Assembly: GCA_965660935.1 (NCBI GenBank)
Contig: CBFIBR010000003.1
Location: forward strand, 1-64,000
Direction of reading: 5' to 3'
Source: UBA1172 sp002457135
GTDB lineage: Bacteria; Pseudomonadota; Alphaproteobacteria; Puniceispirillales; UBA1172
Length of the DNA: 64,000 bases
The notes beneath the pieces were generated by a model. It saw nothing but the letters and a program-made list of their open reading frames with translations, was not told the DNA's origin and searched no databases. The position numbers and the translations under genes were made by a program. Positions 1-8,401 of this stretch are shown here, one piece after another (within the stretch, counting starts at the first letter, position 1; the number at the start of each line of letters is the position of its first letter).

Positions 1-317
1 TCAGCACTGATGCCAGACCCGGTGTGTTTCATCATCCAGTTATCGATGCTGAAACGGTCACCATTGCCGAGGTCAAAACCCATGCCTTGCGCGATGGGAA
101 CGAGCGGGTTGATTTCCCCCTCATGCAGGTAGGAACAGCCGAGGTCGAACCAGCCTCCTGTTTTATAAGCCTCACTATAGGCGCGCCCGCCAACACGGTG
201 CGATGCCTCAATGATCCTGAAATCAATGCCTTGCCTGGCCAATTCACGGGCGGCACTCAACCCGGCGGCACCAGCACCGATGATCAGGACAGGATCATCA
301 TTGTGATTATTCGGCAT
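1..317 (-). CDS. Flavin-dependent amine oxidase-like protein, N-terminal part (cut by window edge)
   Basis: Reading from position 317 leftwards gives 105 residues with no stop before the window edge. The N-terminus has a classic FAD-binding Rossmann fold: VLIIGAGAAGLSAARELA (GxGxxG near residues 14-19), an acidic IIEA at the end of the second strand, and then VGGRAYS, the GG motif typical of monoamine oxidase, phytoene desaturase and related NAD(P)/FAD oxidoreductases. The substrate cannot be told from this fragment. A G-rich stretch (GGGG) lies about 11 bases before the ATG. The family call is firm; a specific function is not possible because at least three quarters of the protein is outside the window. 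Confidence 0.85.
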   Translation of the reverse strand, partial: MPNNHNDDPVLIIGAGAAGLSAARELARQGIDFRIIEASHRVGGRAYSEAYKTGGWFDLGCSYLHEGEINPLVPIAQGMGFDLGNGDRFSIDNWMMKHTGSGISA

Positions 318-669
318 GATAGGCACTACCCCGGGGTTGTCATCTTACAGCAGATCCTGCTCTCAGCCGTATTCTACCAACATAAGGGCCAGTGATGAAA
401 TAGCGCATCACCATACATATTTGCAAAAGGGATTATTCATCAAACATCATGATTTTTCACGATTTTTGATGTTTCCACTAACCCATTCGCGCTTAACGGG
501 ATTTTAACTATTGGTGTTTTAGACTGTCCTGACCGGTTCTGAATGAAATGGTGAGCACAATGACAAACACAGCGAAAAACCCAAAGACAATCACGCTTCA
601 GGCCATGATCATAATTTTGTCAACCAATATCAAAAATCCAAAAAGGCTGTAAAATAGAATAGGGGAAAT
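318..669. other. Intergenic region with an 8-bp inverted repeat
   Basis: This stretch of about 350 bases separates the flavoprotein start from tRNA-Arg. It is AT-rich. Its only clear structure is a perfect inverted repeat, AAACATCA at 442-449 and TGATGTTT at 467-474, separated by 17 bases, about 125 bases upstream of the flavoprotein start. This could be an operator or just a weak hairpin. A 30-codon frame at 560-652 has a GGTGAG just before its ATG, but its composition is unconvincing. I see no RNA gene here. Confidence 0.4.
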
Positions 670-746
670 TGGCGAGTCCGGGAGGACTCGAACCCCCAAC
701 CTGCTGATTAGAAGTCAGCTGCTCTATCCAGTTGAGCTACGGAACC
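670..746 (-). tRNA. tRNA-Arg (anticodon TCT)
   Basis: The minus strand folds as a 77-base tRNA with encoded CCA. The D stem is GCTC/GAGC, the anticodon stem GCTGA/TCAGC with loop CTTCTAA gives anticodon TCT (reads AGA/AGG), and the T arm carries TTCGAGT. The acceptor stem is GGTTCCG against CGGACTC, which leaves one U-C mismatch at position 3-70 and a G-U at 2-71. The discriminator base is G. The fold and identity are clear; the imperfect acceptor stem is unusual and is discussed with tRNA-Asp. Confidence 0.95.
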
Positions 747-798
747 GTGGAAGCGTTATAGCAGAAAATCCGCCCTGATGCGTCCCTGAATGAAACCC

Positions 799-1104
799 CT
801 AATGAGTCCAGGCCTGACGGCGACCAAAGGCGAAATTATCGGCATAGGCGCGGCGTTTAGGGCGGCGGCTGCCGCTACGATAAATCGTGTATTCAATGCT
901 GTAGCTATCGGCATAGGCAGCGGCGGCATCAGCCGTATCGAAATAGAGGTGAACGCAACGCAGCGTATCCCCCGATGACTGCCAGCCCATCAGGCGATCG
1001 GGAATGGCGCGGTCATGACGGGGAAATTCAAGCACCCAGCTGGCGGCATCAGCCCGGCCGGACTGCATGGCGGTTTTGGCTTTCTGGTAAATCCTTGCGC
1101 GCAT
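799..1104 (-). CDS. NDUFS4-like ETC complex I accessory subunit
   Basis: This 101-residue protein begins MRARIYQKAKTAMQSG and continues through WVLEF, LMGWQSSGDT and VHLYFDT. That pattern marks the ETC complex I conserved-region family (bacterial homologues of mitochondrial NDUFS4/AQDQ), a small peripheral subunit that stabilises the NADH-binding module of complex I in alphaproteobacteria. Length is typical for the bacterial family. The C-terminus is basic (RRPKRRAYADNF), also typical. A CAGGGG Shine-Dalgarno sequence sits 5 bases before the ATG. It stands alone, away from any nuo operon, which is common for this gene. The family assignment is confident; the complex I role is taken from family knowledge. 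Confidence 0.88.
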   Translation of the reverse strand: MRARIYQKAKTAMQSGRADAASWVLEFPRHDRAIPDRLMGWQSSGDTLRCVHLYFDTADAAAAYADSYSIEYTIYRSGSRRPKRRAYADNFAFGRRQAWTH

Positions 1105-1215
1105 TGGTATCCCCTGCCCTGTCTCTGCCCGGAATTTGAGGCTTGCTTACCTTTGCCAGTCTCCACAATGCGGATTTTTATTTCAAGCATAAAAAGCGAT
1201 TATTGAGGGCCAAAC

Positions 1216-2121
1216 CTACCCCTCTTTATGATCACGCTTAAGCTCAAACGTGATCAGGGAGATGAGGATTACCGCAAAACCGAACCATTCCATCACGTTC
1301 AGCATCTGGCCGAGGAAGACGATTGCCATCAGTGCGGCAAACAGCGGGTCAACCAGCGTCAGGAGGGAGGCCCTTGTGACCCCGACAAATCGGCATCCTT
1401 CAAAAAACAGCCAATACCCCAGCATGTAGAAAACGCCGTTGCTGATGATCGCAAACCAGCCATCAGCGGTTACCGGATAGAGGAAATCCAGCCCCGGTAT
1501 CAAAATGAGTGCCACGATGAAATACACCACGCTCCACAGATTGGCGTGCAGGTTGATCACGGCAGCCCCCAGCTCGGAAGTCAGCGTGCTTGCGTTCATG
1601 ATGAACAGCATCGCAAACACCATGGAGGCGAAACTGAGGATGAGGCCATGTTTACTGCCGATCTGCACCGTATCCATCATCAGGAAACACAGCCCGGCGA
1701 GCAGGCAGGCAATGGCGACCCATTGACGGGAATTGATCCTCTCCTTCCCCGTCAGGTGCGACAGCAGCGCAATACCGAGGGGAAAGATATAGAGAATGAG
1801 GGTGGCGAGGCCGATATCAATGTATTCAACCGCACTGTACATGCAGGCGATCATCCCGATATTGAATACGGTGACCATGAGGATACGCGGCAGATACCGT
1901 GCGGGTATTGTGATCATACCCTGCCGATAGAGCGTTACCGGCAGCAGCAGGATAGCCCCGATCAGGCAGCGTGACATCAGCAGCGCAATCAGGGAGGCCC
2001 CGTCATCAAGCGCAAGTTTCGCCGAGCTGGGCACAAAGGCGATGCAGAGTGATGAAACAACAACAATTGCGATACCGACAGCATCACGCAAACGGGGATT
2101 GCCAAGGTCGAGACCCATCAT
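1216..2121 (-). CDS. EamA/DMT-family membrane transporter
   Basis: From the ATG at 2121 this is a 301-residue protein with about ten hydrophobic segments arranged as two EamA repeats, the hallmark of the drug/metabolite transporter superfamily. The start is chosen because AAGGGG lies 6 bases upstream; an in-frame ATG at 2298 would add 59 residues of cysteine- and phenylalanine-rich sequence with no hydrophobic pattern. A second ATG follows immediately at 2118. Such proteins usually export amino acids, purines or other metabolites, but the substrate is not predictable. The 3' end of the gene contains an 8-bp inverted repeat (1229-1236 and 1249-1256) that could form a hairpin at the end of the message. 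Confidence 0.85.
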   Translation of the reverse strand: MMGLDLGNPRLRDAVGIAIVVVSSLCIAFVPSSAKLALDDGASLIALLMSRCLIGAILLLPVTLYRQGMITIPARYLPRILMVTVFNIGMIACMYSAVEYIDIGLATLILYIFPLGIALLSHLTGKERINSRQWVAIACLLAGLCFLMMDTVQIGSKHGLILSFASMVFAMLFIMNASTLTSELGAAVINLHANLWSVVYFIVALILIPGLDFLYPVTADGWFAIISNGVFYMLGYWLFFEGCRFVGVTRASLLTLVDPLFAALMAIVFLGQMLNVMEWFGFAVILISLITFELKRDHKEG

Positions 2122-2311
2122 CTTTATCCCCTTAAAACGAAAAAAACTGACCCACGGGAACGTACGGAACACTGCAAAAGAACAGTGCGGGGCAGCCCCC
2201 GAACTGTCAAGGCAATGATTGGCGGGACCAGCCTGTATCGGCGGGAAAACCAAGCCCTCAAAATGACAGGCAAATTCACGGCCACCATCATTTTGCAAAC
2301 ACTCCCTGACT

Positions 2312-2340
2312 GTGACAGGGCATGGACAAATCGCTACAAT
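2312..2340 (+). promoter_or_regulatory. Candidate sigma70 promoter for the OsmC-family gene
   Basis: GTGACA (2312-2317) and TACAAT (2335-2340) are separated by exactly 17 bases, each one mismatch from consensus. Transcription would start near 2347, leaving a leader of about 58 bases before the ATG at 2405. It lies in the divergent gap between the EamA and OsmC-family genes. Confidence 0.5.
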
Positions 2341-2404
2341 GCCATAAATTTAACAGGGACAGATTAAGCAACAGATATTCAGTTGATGGAGTTGAAATTT
2401 TACC

Positions 2405-2914
2405 ATGCCCCAGGATAATCCCATTCAGAAAGCCTGCGCGCCCCTCCAGGAAATGCTGGCTTCAAACCCGGATGCACGCCTGAACACCAGTCAGGCCACG
2501 GCTGAAATCAAATCAGGTTTGAAAACCTATTTCACCCAGAATGACCGGACCATCATCATGGATATGCCGGAAAGCGTGGGCGGTGATAACACAGGCCCTA
2601 CCCCGGGGTATCATGCCCGCGCCGCCGTGGCTGGATGCGTGGCCATAGGGGTGAAGATGACCGCCGCCAATGCAGGGGTGGTGTTTGACCATGTTCGTGT
2701 TGATTTGGAGATGGATTTCGATGATGGTGCTGCCTTCGGGATTGGCACCAACACGGCAGCCCCGATGGAAACACGGCTCAATATTGTCGTGACAACGGAT
2801 CAGCCCCGGGAAATCGTTGACGAGCTGATTGCCCGCGCACTTGAGGCGGATACTTTTTATCTGGCTTTGCGCGATGCACAAGTGGTCAAGACCACGGTTT
2901 CGATAGCAACCTGA
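2405..2914 (+). CDS. OsmC-family protein lacking the second catalytic cysteine
   Basis: This 169-residue protein has the OsmC/Ohr fold pattern: an N-terminal strand region, then the central helix with AAVAGCVAIGVKMTAANAG carrying C78 at the place of the peroxidatic cysteine, then VRVDLEMDFDD and a C-terminal helix-strand (TFYLALRDAQVVKTTV). In Ohr and OsmC peroxidases a second cysteine about 65 residues later completes the thiol pair. Here that segment has none; the only other cysteine is C11. It may therefore not act as a hydroperoxide reductase and could belong to a non-peroxidase branch of the family. It is transcribed alone, divergent from the EamA gene. Confidence 0.85.
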   Translation: MPQDNPIQKACAPLQEMLASNPDARLNTSQATAEIKSGLKTYFTQNDRTIIMDMPESVGGDNTGPTPGYHARAAVAGCVAIGVKMTAANAGVVFDHVRVDLEMDFDDGAAFGIGTNTAAPMETRLNIVVTTDQPREIVDELIARALEADTFYLALRDAQVVKTTVSIAT

Positions 2915-2965
2915 CCGGGCGGAAATTGATCAATTTCAGCATCATGATCTGAATTTTCGGGAAAA

Positions 2966-3042
<77 letters not shown>

Positions 3043-3107
3043 ACTAGGCAATATCTAAAGATAGTCGTGACCAAAATCAAGCCTGTGCAAGACGTGTTTT
3101 CGTATTT

Positions 3108-3554
3108 TTACGGTCCCGCCTTACCCAAAAGCAGCGTCCCCTCACCGATACCCAGCCGTTTAGCCTCACCCGCCGCTACCTCCAGAACATAACGCCCGGG
3201 CGCAACCGATGAATAACTGTCGAGCGAGAACGGGATGGTGCTATAGGCTGTGTTGAGCCATGCCCCTTTACCATCAAAGAAAATGATATCCAGCGAAACA
3301 GGTGTTCCCTTCATCCAGAAAGAAAGCTGTTGTTCGCCGGGGTAGATAAACAGCATGGCATCACCGGGGCCGAAATCATACCGCCCCATCAGCCCCTGTT
3401 TGCGTTCAGCCGGGGTGATCGCCAATTCAACCTCAATGGTGATGCTGCCCTTGGCTGTGTCCAGCCTGATAGCCTCACGCTCAAAGGCATAACTGTGCTG
3501 AGAAAGCACCAAGGCCAGCAGTGAAATCAGGCTGAATTTAAGCAAACACCGCAT
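3108..3554 (-). CDS. DUF192-family exported protein
   Basis: This 148-residue protein starts with a hydrophobic signal peptide (LLKFSLISLLALVLSQHSYA, cleavage probably after residue 23). The mature part has the DUF192 pattern: ITPAERKQGLMGR, MLFIYPG, LSFWMKGTPVSLDIIFFDGKG, and YVLEVAAGEAKRLGIGEG. DUF192 proteins are small periplasmic beta-rich domains of unknown biochemical role. It overlaps the preceding antiporter D-type gene by 17 bases, so it is the last gene of the Mrp-type operon and translationally coupled to it. Whether it works with the antiporter is unknown. Confidence 0.85.
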   Translation of the reverse strand: MRCLLKFSLISLLALVLSQHSYAFEREAIRLDTAKGSITIEVELAITPAERKQGLMGRYDFGPGDAMLFIYPGEQQLSFWMKGTPVSLDIIFFDGKGAWLNTAYSTIPFSLDSYSSVAPGRYVLEVAAGEAKRLGIGEGTLLLGKAGP

Positions 3555-5232
3555 AAATCACCGCCACGATCAGGGTCAACAGGGCCAGTTGCACCACCGC
3601 GGCAGGGCCGGGAATAACCGGGCCTGCTACAGGATGACTGGAGACGATGCGCGCCAGGTTGATCCCCTTTGTGCCAATCTTGATCATGATGCGATCCAGC
3701 ATGGCAGCCAGTGACAGTAACGATGAGATAACCGGCCGGACAATAATCGGCGCCAGGCGACGATAGAACCAGTCGGTATTGAGAACAGTAGAAGGAATTT
3801 CAGGGGGATAAAGCCCGCAACGAATGAGGAAAATGAACGCCAGCATGGCAAAGACCAGCAGTTCCATCTGGCCGATAACATGGCTGGCATCATAAGGATT
3901 ATAGGCCATCGGGTAAGGCAGGAGCTGATAGTACAGCGTCGGCATGACCCCGATTGAAATACACAGGATCGCCGCTATTCCCATGGCAACCAGCATGTTG
4001 AACGGGGCCTCTTTGACTGTATGGCCGCCATCATGCCCGAAGAAGGTGAAATACGGGATCTTGATCCCGGAATGTTCCAGCACACCCGCTGATGCGGCCA
4101 GCAGGATGATATAGATCACCACCAGCCCTTCATAACCGAGGGCCGACATGATGAGGGCCTTGGCAACAAAGCCGCTGAACAGCGGGAAGGCCGAAATCGA
4201 TACCGCCCCGATAACGCAGAACACCATGGTGTAGGGCATGGATTTGTAAAGCCCGCCCAGCGCCGAGGCATTGGTGGTGCCAACACGGTGCAGCACCGCC
4301 CCCATCGACATGAACAGCAGCGCCTTATAGATGATATGGGCAAAGGCATGGGCCACCGCGCCGTTGATCGCAAGTTCAGACCCTACCCCGATTGCCACGG
4401 TCATGAACCCGAGCTGGTTGTTGAGGCTGAACGCCAGCACCCGGCGCAGGTTGTTTTCAATAACGGCAAAGAATACCGGGAACACGGTCATCGCCGCGCC
4501 AATGTAGATGAGGTATTCGGTCCCGGCGAACCCCCGTGCCAGCGCATAGATCGCCAGCTTGGTCGTGAATGCCGACAGCATGACGGTGCCGATGGCCGAA
4601 GCCTCAGGGTAAGCATCCTGAAGCCAGCCATTGAGGAACGGGAACGCTGCCTTGATCCCGAAGGCAAGGAAGATCAGCCAGGTGCCGAGGGACCCGAGCT
4701 GCATCAGCTCAAACGCCCATGATCCGGTTTCCCGCCAATAGAACGCCGCCCCTGCAATCAGCAGCACACCAGAGGCAACCTGAACCAGCAGATAGCGCAT
4801 GGCGGTATTGCGGGCGCGATCACCCCCGACCGCCAGCAGTAGAAAGACCGAGGTCACGGCGGTCACTTCCCACCAGATGAAGAGCGAAATCAGATCACCG
4901 GCATGAACGGCTGCAATCGCCGCGCCTGCATAGGCCAGCCCGGCGGTGTGTTCCATCGAACGGCGTTCGTGCCAGCCGTAAATGACGTTTAGCGCGGCGG
5001 CAATATGGAAAATGATGCCAAACGGCAGGGTCAGCCGGTCCGACTGATGCAGGATCAGCTCCTGCCCCATGATGGGAATGGACCAGTGAACCCCCTCACC
5101 CGCGCTGAGACCAAAGGCAGACAGCCCGATGGCCAGCAGCATGAATATCTGGCGGAAATGATGCGGGATCCATGGCACGGCCACAGCGGCAAGGATCATG
5201 TAAAGCCCGGGGGTCAGATCAGTGATCGCCAT
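3538..5232 (-). CDS. Mrp-type antiporter D-like proton channel subunit (third copy, long)
   Basis: This 564-residue polytopic membrane protein belongs to the NuoL/M/N-MrpA/D family. It keeps the key charged residues of the channel: E122 in LFIWWEVTA (TM5) and K194 in FGIKAAFPF (TM7), followed by WLQDAYPEAS and a lysine in FTTKLAIYAL. It is longer than the other two copies, with extra membrane segments at the C-terminus. It may replace the N-terminal, NuoL-like half of MrpA, which is missing from this operon. It overlaps the 83-residue membrane protein gene by 14 bases and the DUF192 gene by 17. Its role would be translocation of H+ or Na+ across the cytoplasmic membrane within the complex. 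Confidence 0.88.
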   Translation of the reverse strand: MAITDLTPGLYMILAAVAVPWIPHHFRQIFMLLAIGLSAFGLSAGEGVHWSIPIMGQELILHQSDRLTLPFGIIFHIAAALNVIYGWHERRSMEHTAGLAYAGAAIAAVHAGDLISLFIWWEVTAVTSVFLLLAVGGDRARNTAMRYLLVQVASGVLLIAGAAFYWRETGSWAFELMQLGSLGTWLIFLAFGIKAAFPFLNGWLQDAYPEASAIGTVMLSAFTTKLAIYALARGFAGTEYLIYIGAAMTVFPVFFAVIENNLRRVLAFSLNNQLGFMTVAIGVGSELAINGAVAHAFAHIIYKALLFMSMGAVLHRVGTTNASALGGLYKSMPYTMVFCVIGAVSISAFPLFSGFVAKALIMSALGYEGLVVIYIILLAASAGVLEHSGIKIPYFTFFGHDGGHTVKEAPFNMLVAMGIAAILCISIGVMPTLYYQLLPYPMAYNPYDASHVIGQMELLVFAMLAFIFLIRCGLYPPEIPSTVLNTDWFYRRLAPIIVRPVISSLLSLAAMLDRIMIKIGTKGINLARIVSSHPVAGPVIPGPAAVVQLALLTLIVAVIYAVFA

Positions 5233-5470
5233 AATAATCCTCCTCCCGCATGATCAGTTTACGCAGAATGACCCCGCCAAAGACGATCACCACAAAGACA
5301 AGGAAGCCGAACACCGCCGGAAACAGCGGCATATCCTCAAGCGAGGTTTCCCCATGCCGATGAAAGATAAATTCGAGCGCAATCAGCACCAGCCCCAGCC
5401 CAAACAGGATCAGGGTGGCCCAGGCCCCAAAAACACGCAATGACAGTTCGGTATCGGTCTGCTTGATCAT
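5219..5470 (-). CDS. Unknown 83-residue two-span membrane protein inside the Mrp operon
   Basis: The protein has two hydrophobic segments, roughly residues 16-36 (ATLILFGLGLVLIALEFIF) and 49-69 (FPAVFGFLVFVVIVFGGVIL), with a short polar loop containing HRHGE between them and a charged C-terminus (LIMREEDYYGD). It overlaps both neighbours, by 4 bases upstream and 14 downstream, so it is almost certainly co-translated with two channel-forming antiporter subunits. I do not recognise a named family. It could be a small assembly or bridging subunit of the antiporter; that is inference from position only. Confidence 0.75.
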   Translation of the reverse strand: MIKQTDTELSLRVFGAWATLILFGLGLVLIALEFIFHRHGETSLEDMPLFPAVFGFLVFVVIVFGGVILRKLIMREEDYYGDH

Positions 5471-6918
5471 GGCATCACCATCAGCTGGCTGAAGGACGTA
5501 AGGATATTGATAGCAAAGAACAGCACCACGCTGATCAGCGCGGTTATCACCGGCGGCAACACCGTCAGCAGCGGTGTATCAACCTTGACATCGGTGTTGA
5601 CGGGGCGGAAGAAGGCGCGGAATACCGGTTCAAGCAGGTAATAGACGTTGAGCAGGGATGATACCGCCAGCACCGCCACCATCAGCGGCAGACCGGCATC
5701 GATTGATCCGGTCATGATCATCAGTTTTGACCAGCTGCCGCCAAGGGGCGGCACACCGATGATCGACAGGGCGCCAAGGAAAAAGGCGATGAAGACCAGC
5801 GGCATCCGTGGCCCAAGCCCATCCAGTTGTGAAACCTTGTTGAGATGCGCGCCAACGTAAATCGCCCCGGCACAGAAGAACAGCGTAATCTTGGCCGAGG
5901 CATGCATGACAATATGGACAAGCCCGCCCTCAGCCGCGATGGATGAGGCCAGGGCCGCCGCCAGCACGATGTAGGAAAGCTGGCTGATCGTTGAATAGGC
6001 CAGCCGCGCCTTGATATCATCCTTGCTGATCGCCACCACCGATGAGGCGAGGATGGTAAAGGCCGCCAGCCAGGCCAGCCATTCCGATGCCCCTGTATCG
6101 GCCAGGAAATCAATCCCGAAGATGTAGACCATCACCATCAGCATGGTGAAGGCACCGGCCTTGACCACCGCCACCGCGTGCAGTAGAGCCGAAACCGGGG
6201 TCGGGGCCACCATGGCGGCAGGCAGCCAGCGATGGATCGGCATCAGCGCAACCTTGCCAATCCCGAAGGCAAAGAGAGCAACCAGCCACGGTGCATGCGC
6301 CGGATCAAGCCGGTTCGCGAGTATCCCGCCATTGGTGAAATCGAGTGTTCCCGCCACCAGCCAGACCCAGATGATCCCGGGCAGCAACAGCACCACCGAT
6401 GTACCGACCAATATCCCCATGTAGAGCCGGCCAGCGTTGATCGCCTCCCGGCTTTCCTTGTGCGTGACCAGCGGATAGGTCGAAAACGTCAGCACTTCAT
6501 AGAAAATGAACAGCACCATCAGGTTGCCGGACCAGGCGATGGCCATCGCGGCATGCACCGCCACCGCGTAACAGACAGCAAAGCGGGTCTGGTTTTTTTC
6601 CTTGTTGCCGCGCATATAGCCTGTGGAATAGAGCGAGGCCAGGATCCACAACCCTGAGGCGACACAGCCGAAAATTGCCCCGGCGGGGGTGACCCTGAAT
6701 GTCAGGTCCAACCCTTCGGATATCGTCACCAGGGTAACGCTGGGGGATGCGCCGGTCATCACGGCCTTGGCCACGATCAGGGCAGCCACAAAGCTGAACA
6801 GCGCACCAACAGGCCCGGCCGCGTCCCTCAAATTAGCCTGAAACGACAGGAACGGGATCAACGCCGCTACCGCAAGGGGCGCGAAAATACCGACGAGAAT
6901 AGCTGTTTCCGGTGCCAT
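5467..6918 (-). CDS. Mrp-type antiporter D-like proton channel subunit (second copy)
   Basis: This 483-residue polytopic protein is of the NuoM/N-MrpD type. E141 lies in LFIFYEVLTF (TM5) and K222 in FGIGKVALMP (TM7), with HRWLPAAMVAPTPVSALLHA following, the classic proton-conducting signature. The ATG at 6918 is chosen because GGGGGG ends 4 bases upstream and the codon sits one base after the stop of the preceding D gene; an in-frame ATG at 6987 would add 23 residues lying inside that gene. The 3' end overlaps the next gene by 4 bases. It acts as a membrane cation/proton channel subunit of the complex. Confidence 0.88.
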   Translation of the reverse strand: MAPETAILVGIFAPLAVAALIPFLSFQANLRDAAGPVGALFSFVAALIVAKAVMTGASPSVTLVTISEGLDLTFRVTPAGAIFGCVASGLWILASLYSTGYMRGNKEKNQTRFAVCYAVAVHAAMAIAWSGNLMVLFIFYEVLTFSTYPLVTHKESREAINAGRLYMGILVGTSVVLLLPGIIWVWLVAGTLDFTNGGILANRLDPAHAPWLVALFAFGIGKVALMPIHRWLPAAMVAPTPVSALLHAVAVVKAGAFTMLMVMVYIFGIDFLADTGASEWLAWLAAFTILASSVVAISKDDIKARLAYSTISQLSYIVLAAALASSIAAEGGLVHIVMHASAKITLFFCAGAIYVGAHLNKVSQLDGLGPRMPLVFIAFFLGALSIIGVPPLGGSWSKLMIMTGSIDAGLPLMVAVLAVSSLLNVYYLLEPVFRAFFRPVNTDVKVDTPLLTVLPPVITALISVVLFFAINILTSFSQLMVMP

Positions 6919-6919
6919 G

Positions 6920-8401
6920 CTACCCCCCTGCCCCGACCGCTTTGGCGGCCTGTTCAGCAAATCGGAACACCCGTCCGGCATCCACACCGAACCAGATGTT
7001 AATCAGCGCAATGACCCAGAGCGGGGTGTAGATCAGCGGGTCTTCCCGGACCCGGCCCGAAGCCGGCATCGGCTGCATCCACATTGCCTCAACAATACGC
7101 CAGAGATAAATCAGCGATAACGCACTGGACATCACCACCAGCCCGATGATCCACCATGAGGCACTGGAAACCAGCGCCAGCACCAGATAAACCTTGGAAA
7201 TAAAACCCGCTGTCAGGGGCAGGCCGATCAGGGACAGCCCGCAGATCATCATCGCGCTTGAGGTAATCGGCATGGCACGCCCCATACCGGCCAGGCTGTC
7301 AATCGAAACCCGGCGGGCCATCACCACGGTCAACGCACCCGCCGCCATGAACAGCCCACCCTTGATGAGGGCGTGATTGACGATATGAACGAACCCGGCG
7401 GTCACGCCCAGAACATTCCCAAGGCTGAACCCGAGCGTGATATAGCCGATCTGGGCAATCGAGGACTGCGCCAGCAGTTTTTTCAGGTCGCTTTCCATGA
7501 TGGCCAGAATGGTGCCAACAAAAATCGCCATGACCGACAGTGGCAGCAGAACAAATTCAAGGATCAGGAAGACCATGTCATCCAGCCCGTCAAAGATCGT
7601 GAAGGCGATCCGGGCCAGCACATAGATCGATGCCTTGGTGGCCACCGCCGCCAGCATGGTTGATACCGCCGAGGGTGCATAGCCATATGCCGCAGGCAAC
7701 CAGATATGGACCGGGAACACCGCCGCCTTGACCAGGATACCCGCCACCATGAAGGAAAACCCGACCAACAACGGGGCCGTCGCTGTGGCATCAGGCAGGC
7801 GTACCATCAGATCAGCCATGTTGAGCGTTCCCGTCACGGCATAACAGAACCCGACCCCGATGACATAGAAAGTGGCGCCGATAGCACCGATCACCAGATA
7901 GTTGTAGGCCGCGATCAGGGCCCGCCTGTCCTGACGCCCGCCAAGCGAGATCAGCGTCACGGTTGCCAGTGATGAGATTTCAAGAAAAACGAACAGGTTA
8001 AAGGCATCACCCGTCATGACAATACCCTGAATACCGCCAACCGCCAGCAGCCATGCGGCGTAGGCCTTGCCGATCAGGTGTTCATCTATTTCTTTTTCAA
8101 TCAGCGATTTGGCATAGATTGTTGAGATAAAGCTCAAACCCGATACAACGGTTGAAACCAACAGCGAAGCACCATCGGCAACAAATTCAATCCCCCAGGG
8201 TGGTGGCCATCCGCCCAGCGCATAGGAAACCCGTTCCCCTGAATGCGCCTCCAACCCTGTCCAGGCGGCCAGCAAACCCATCCCGGTTGAGGCAGTGGCG
8301 AGCAGCCAGGCAATATTCCGAAACGGCAGCAAAGCGCAGACAGCCGCCATCAGGAGCGGGAACAGAACCACCAGAACAGGGATATGCGCCAGATCAAGCA
8401 T
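6920..8401 (-). CDS. mnhD: Mrp-type antiporter subunit D (first copy)
   Basis: This 493-residue polytopic protein is the closest of the three to canonical MrpD by position, directly after subunit C. E141 in LFVFLEISSL (TM5) and K225 in GILVKAAVFPVHIWLP (TM7) are conserved, followed by APSAVSTMLAAVATKAS with a further lysine of the conducting path. The start shares a base with the end of the C gene, indicating tight coupling. MrpD is essential for Na+/H+ exchange in characterised Mrp complexes. The numbering of multiple D copies is mine. Confidence 0.9.
   Translation of the reverse strand: MLDLAHIPVLVVLFPLLMAAVCALLPFRNIAWLLATASTGMGLLAAWTGLEAHSGERVSYALGGWPPPWGIEFVADGASLLVSTVVSGLSFISTIYAKSLIEKEIDEHLIGKAYAAWLLAVGGIQGIVMTGDAFNLFVFLEISSLATVTLISLGGRQDRRALIAAYNYLVIGAIGATFYVIGVGFCYAVTGTLNMADLMVRLPDATATAPLLVGFSFMVAGILVKAAVFPVHIWLPAAYGYAPSAVSTMLAAVATKASIYVLARIAFTIFDGLDDMVFLILEFVLLPLSVMAIFVGTILAIMESDLKKLLAQSSIAQIGYITLGFSLGNVLGVTAGFVHIVNHALIKGGLFMAAGALTVVMARRVSIDSLAGMGRAMPITSSAMMICGLSLIGLPLTAGFISKVYLVLALVSSASWWIIGLVVMSSALSLIYLWRIVEAMWMQPMPASGRVREDPLIYTPLWVIALINIWFGVDAGRVFRFAEQAAKAVGAGG

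Noticed and set aside
560..652. Possible 30-residue microprotein on the plus strand
   Set aside because: It has a weak ribosome-binding site, no promoter or terminator and no clear helix; not supported enough to call.
1228..1974. 248-codon plus-strand frame opposite the EamA transporter
   Set aside because: Very rich in Gln, His and Asp with no hydrophobic core; a shadow of the transporter gene, whose membrane pattern is clear.
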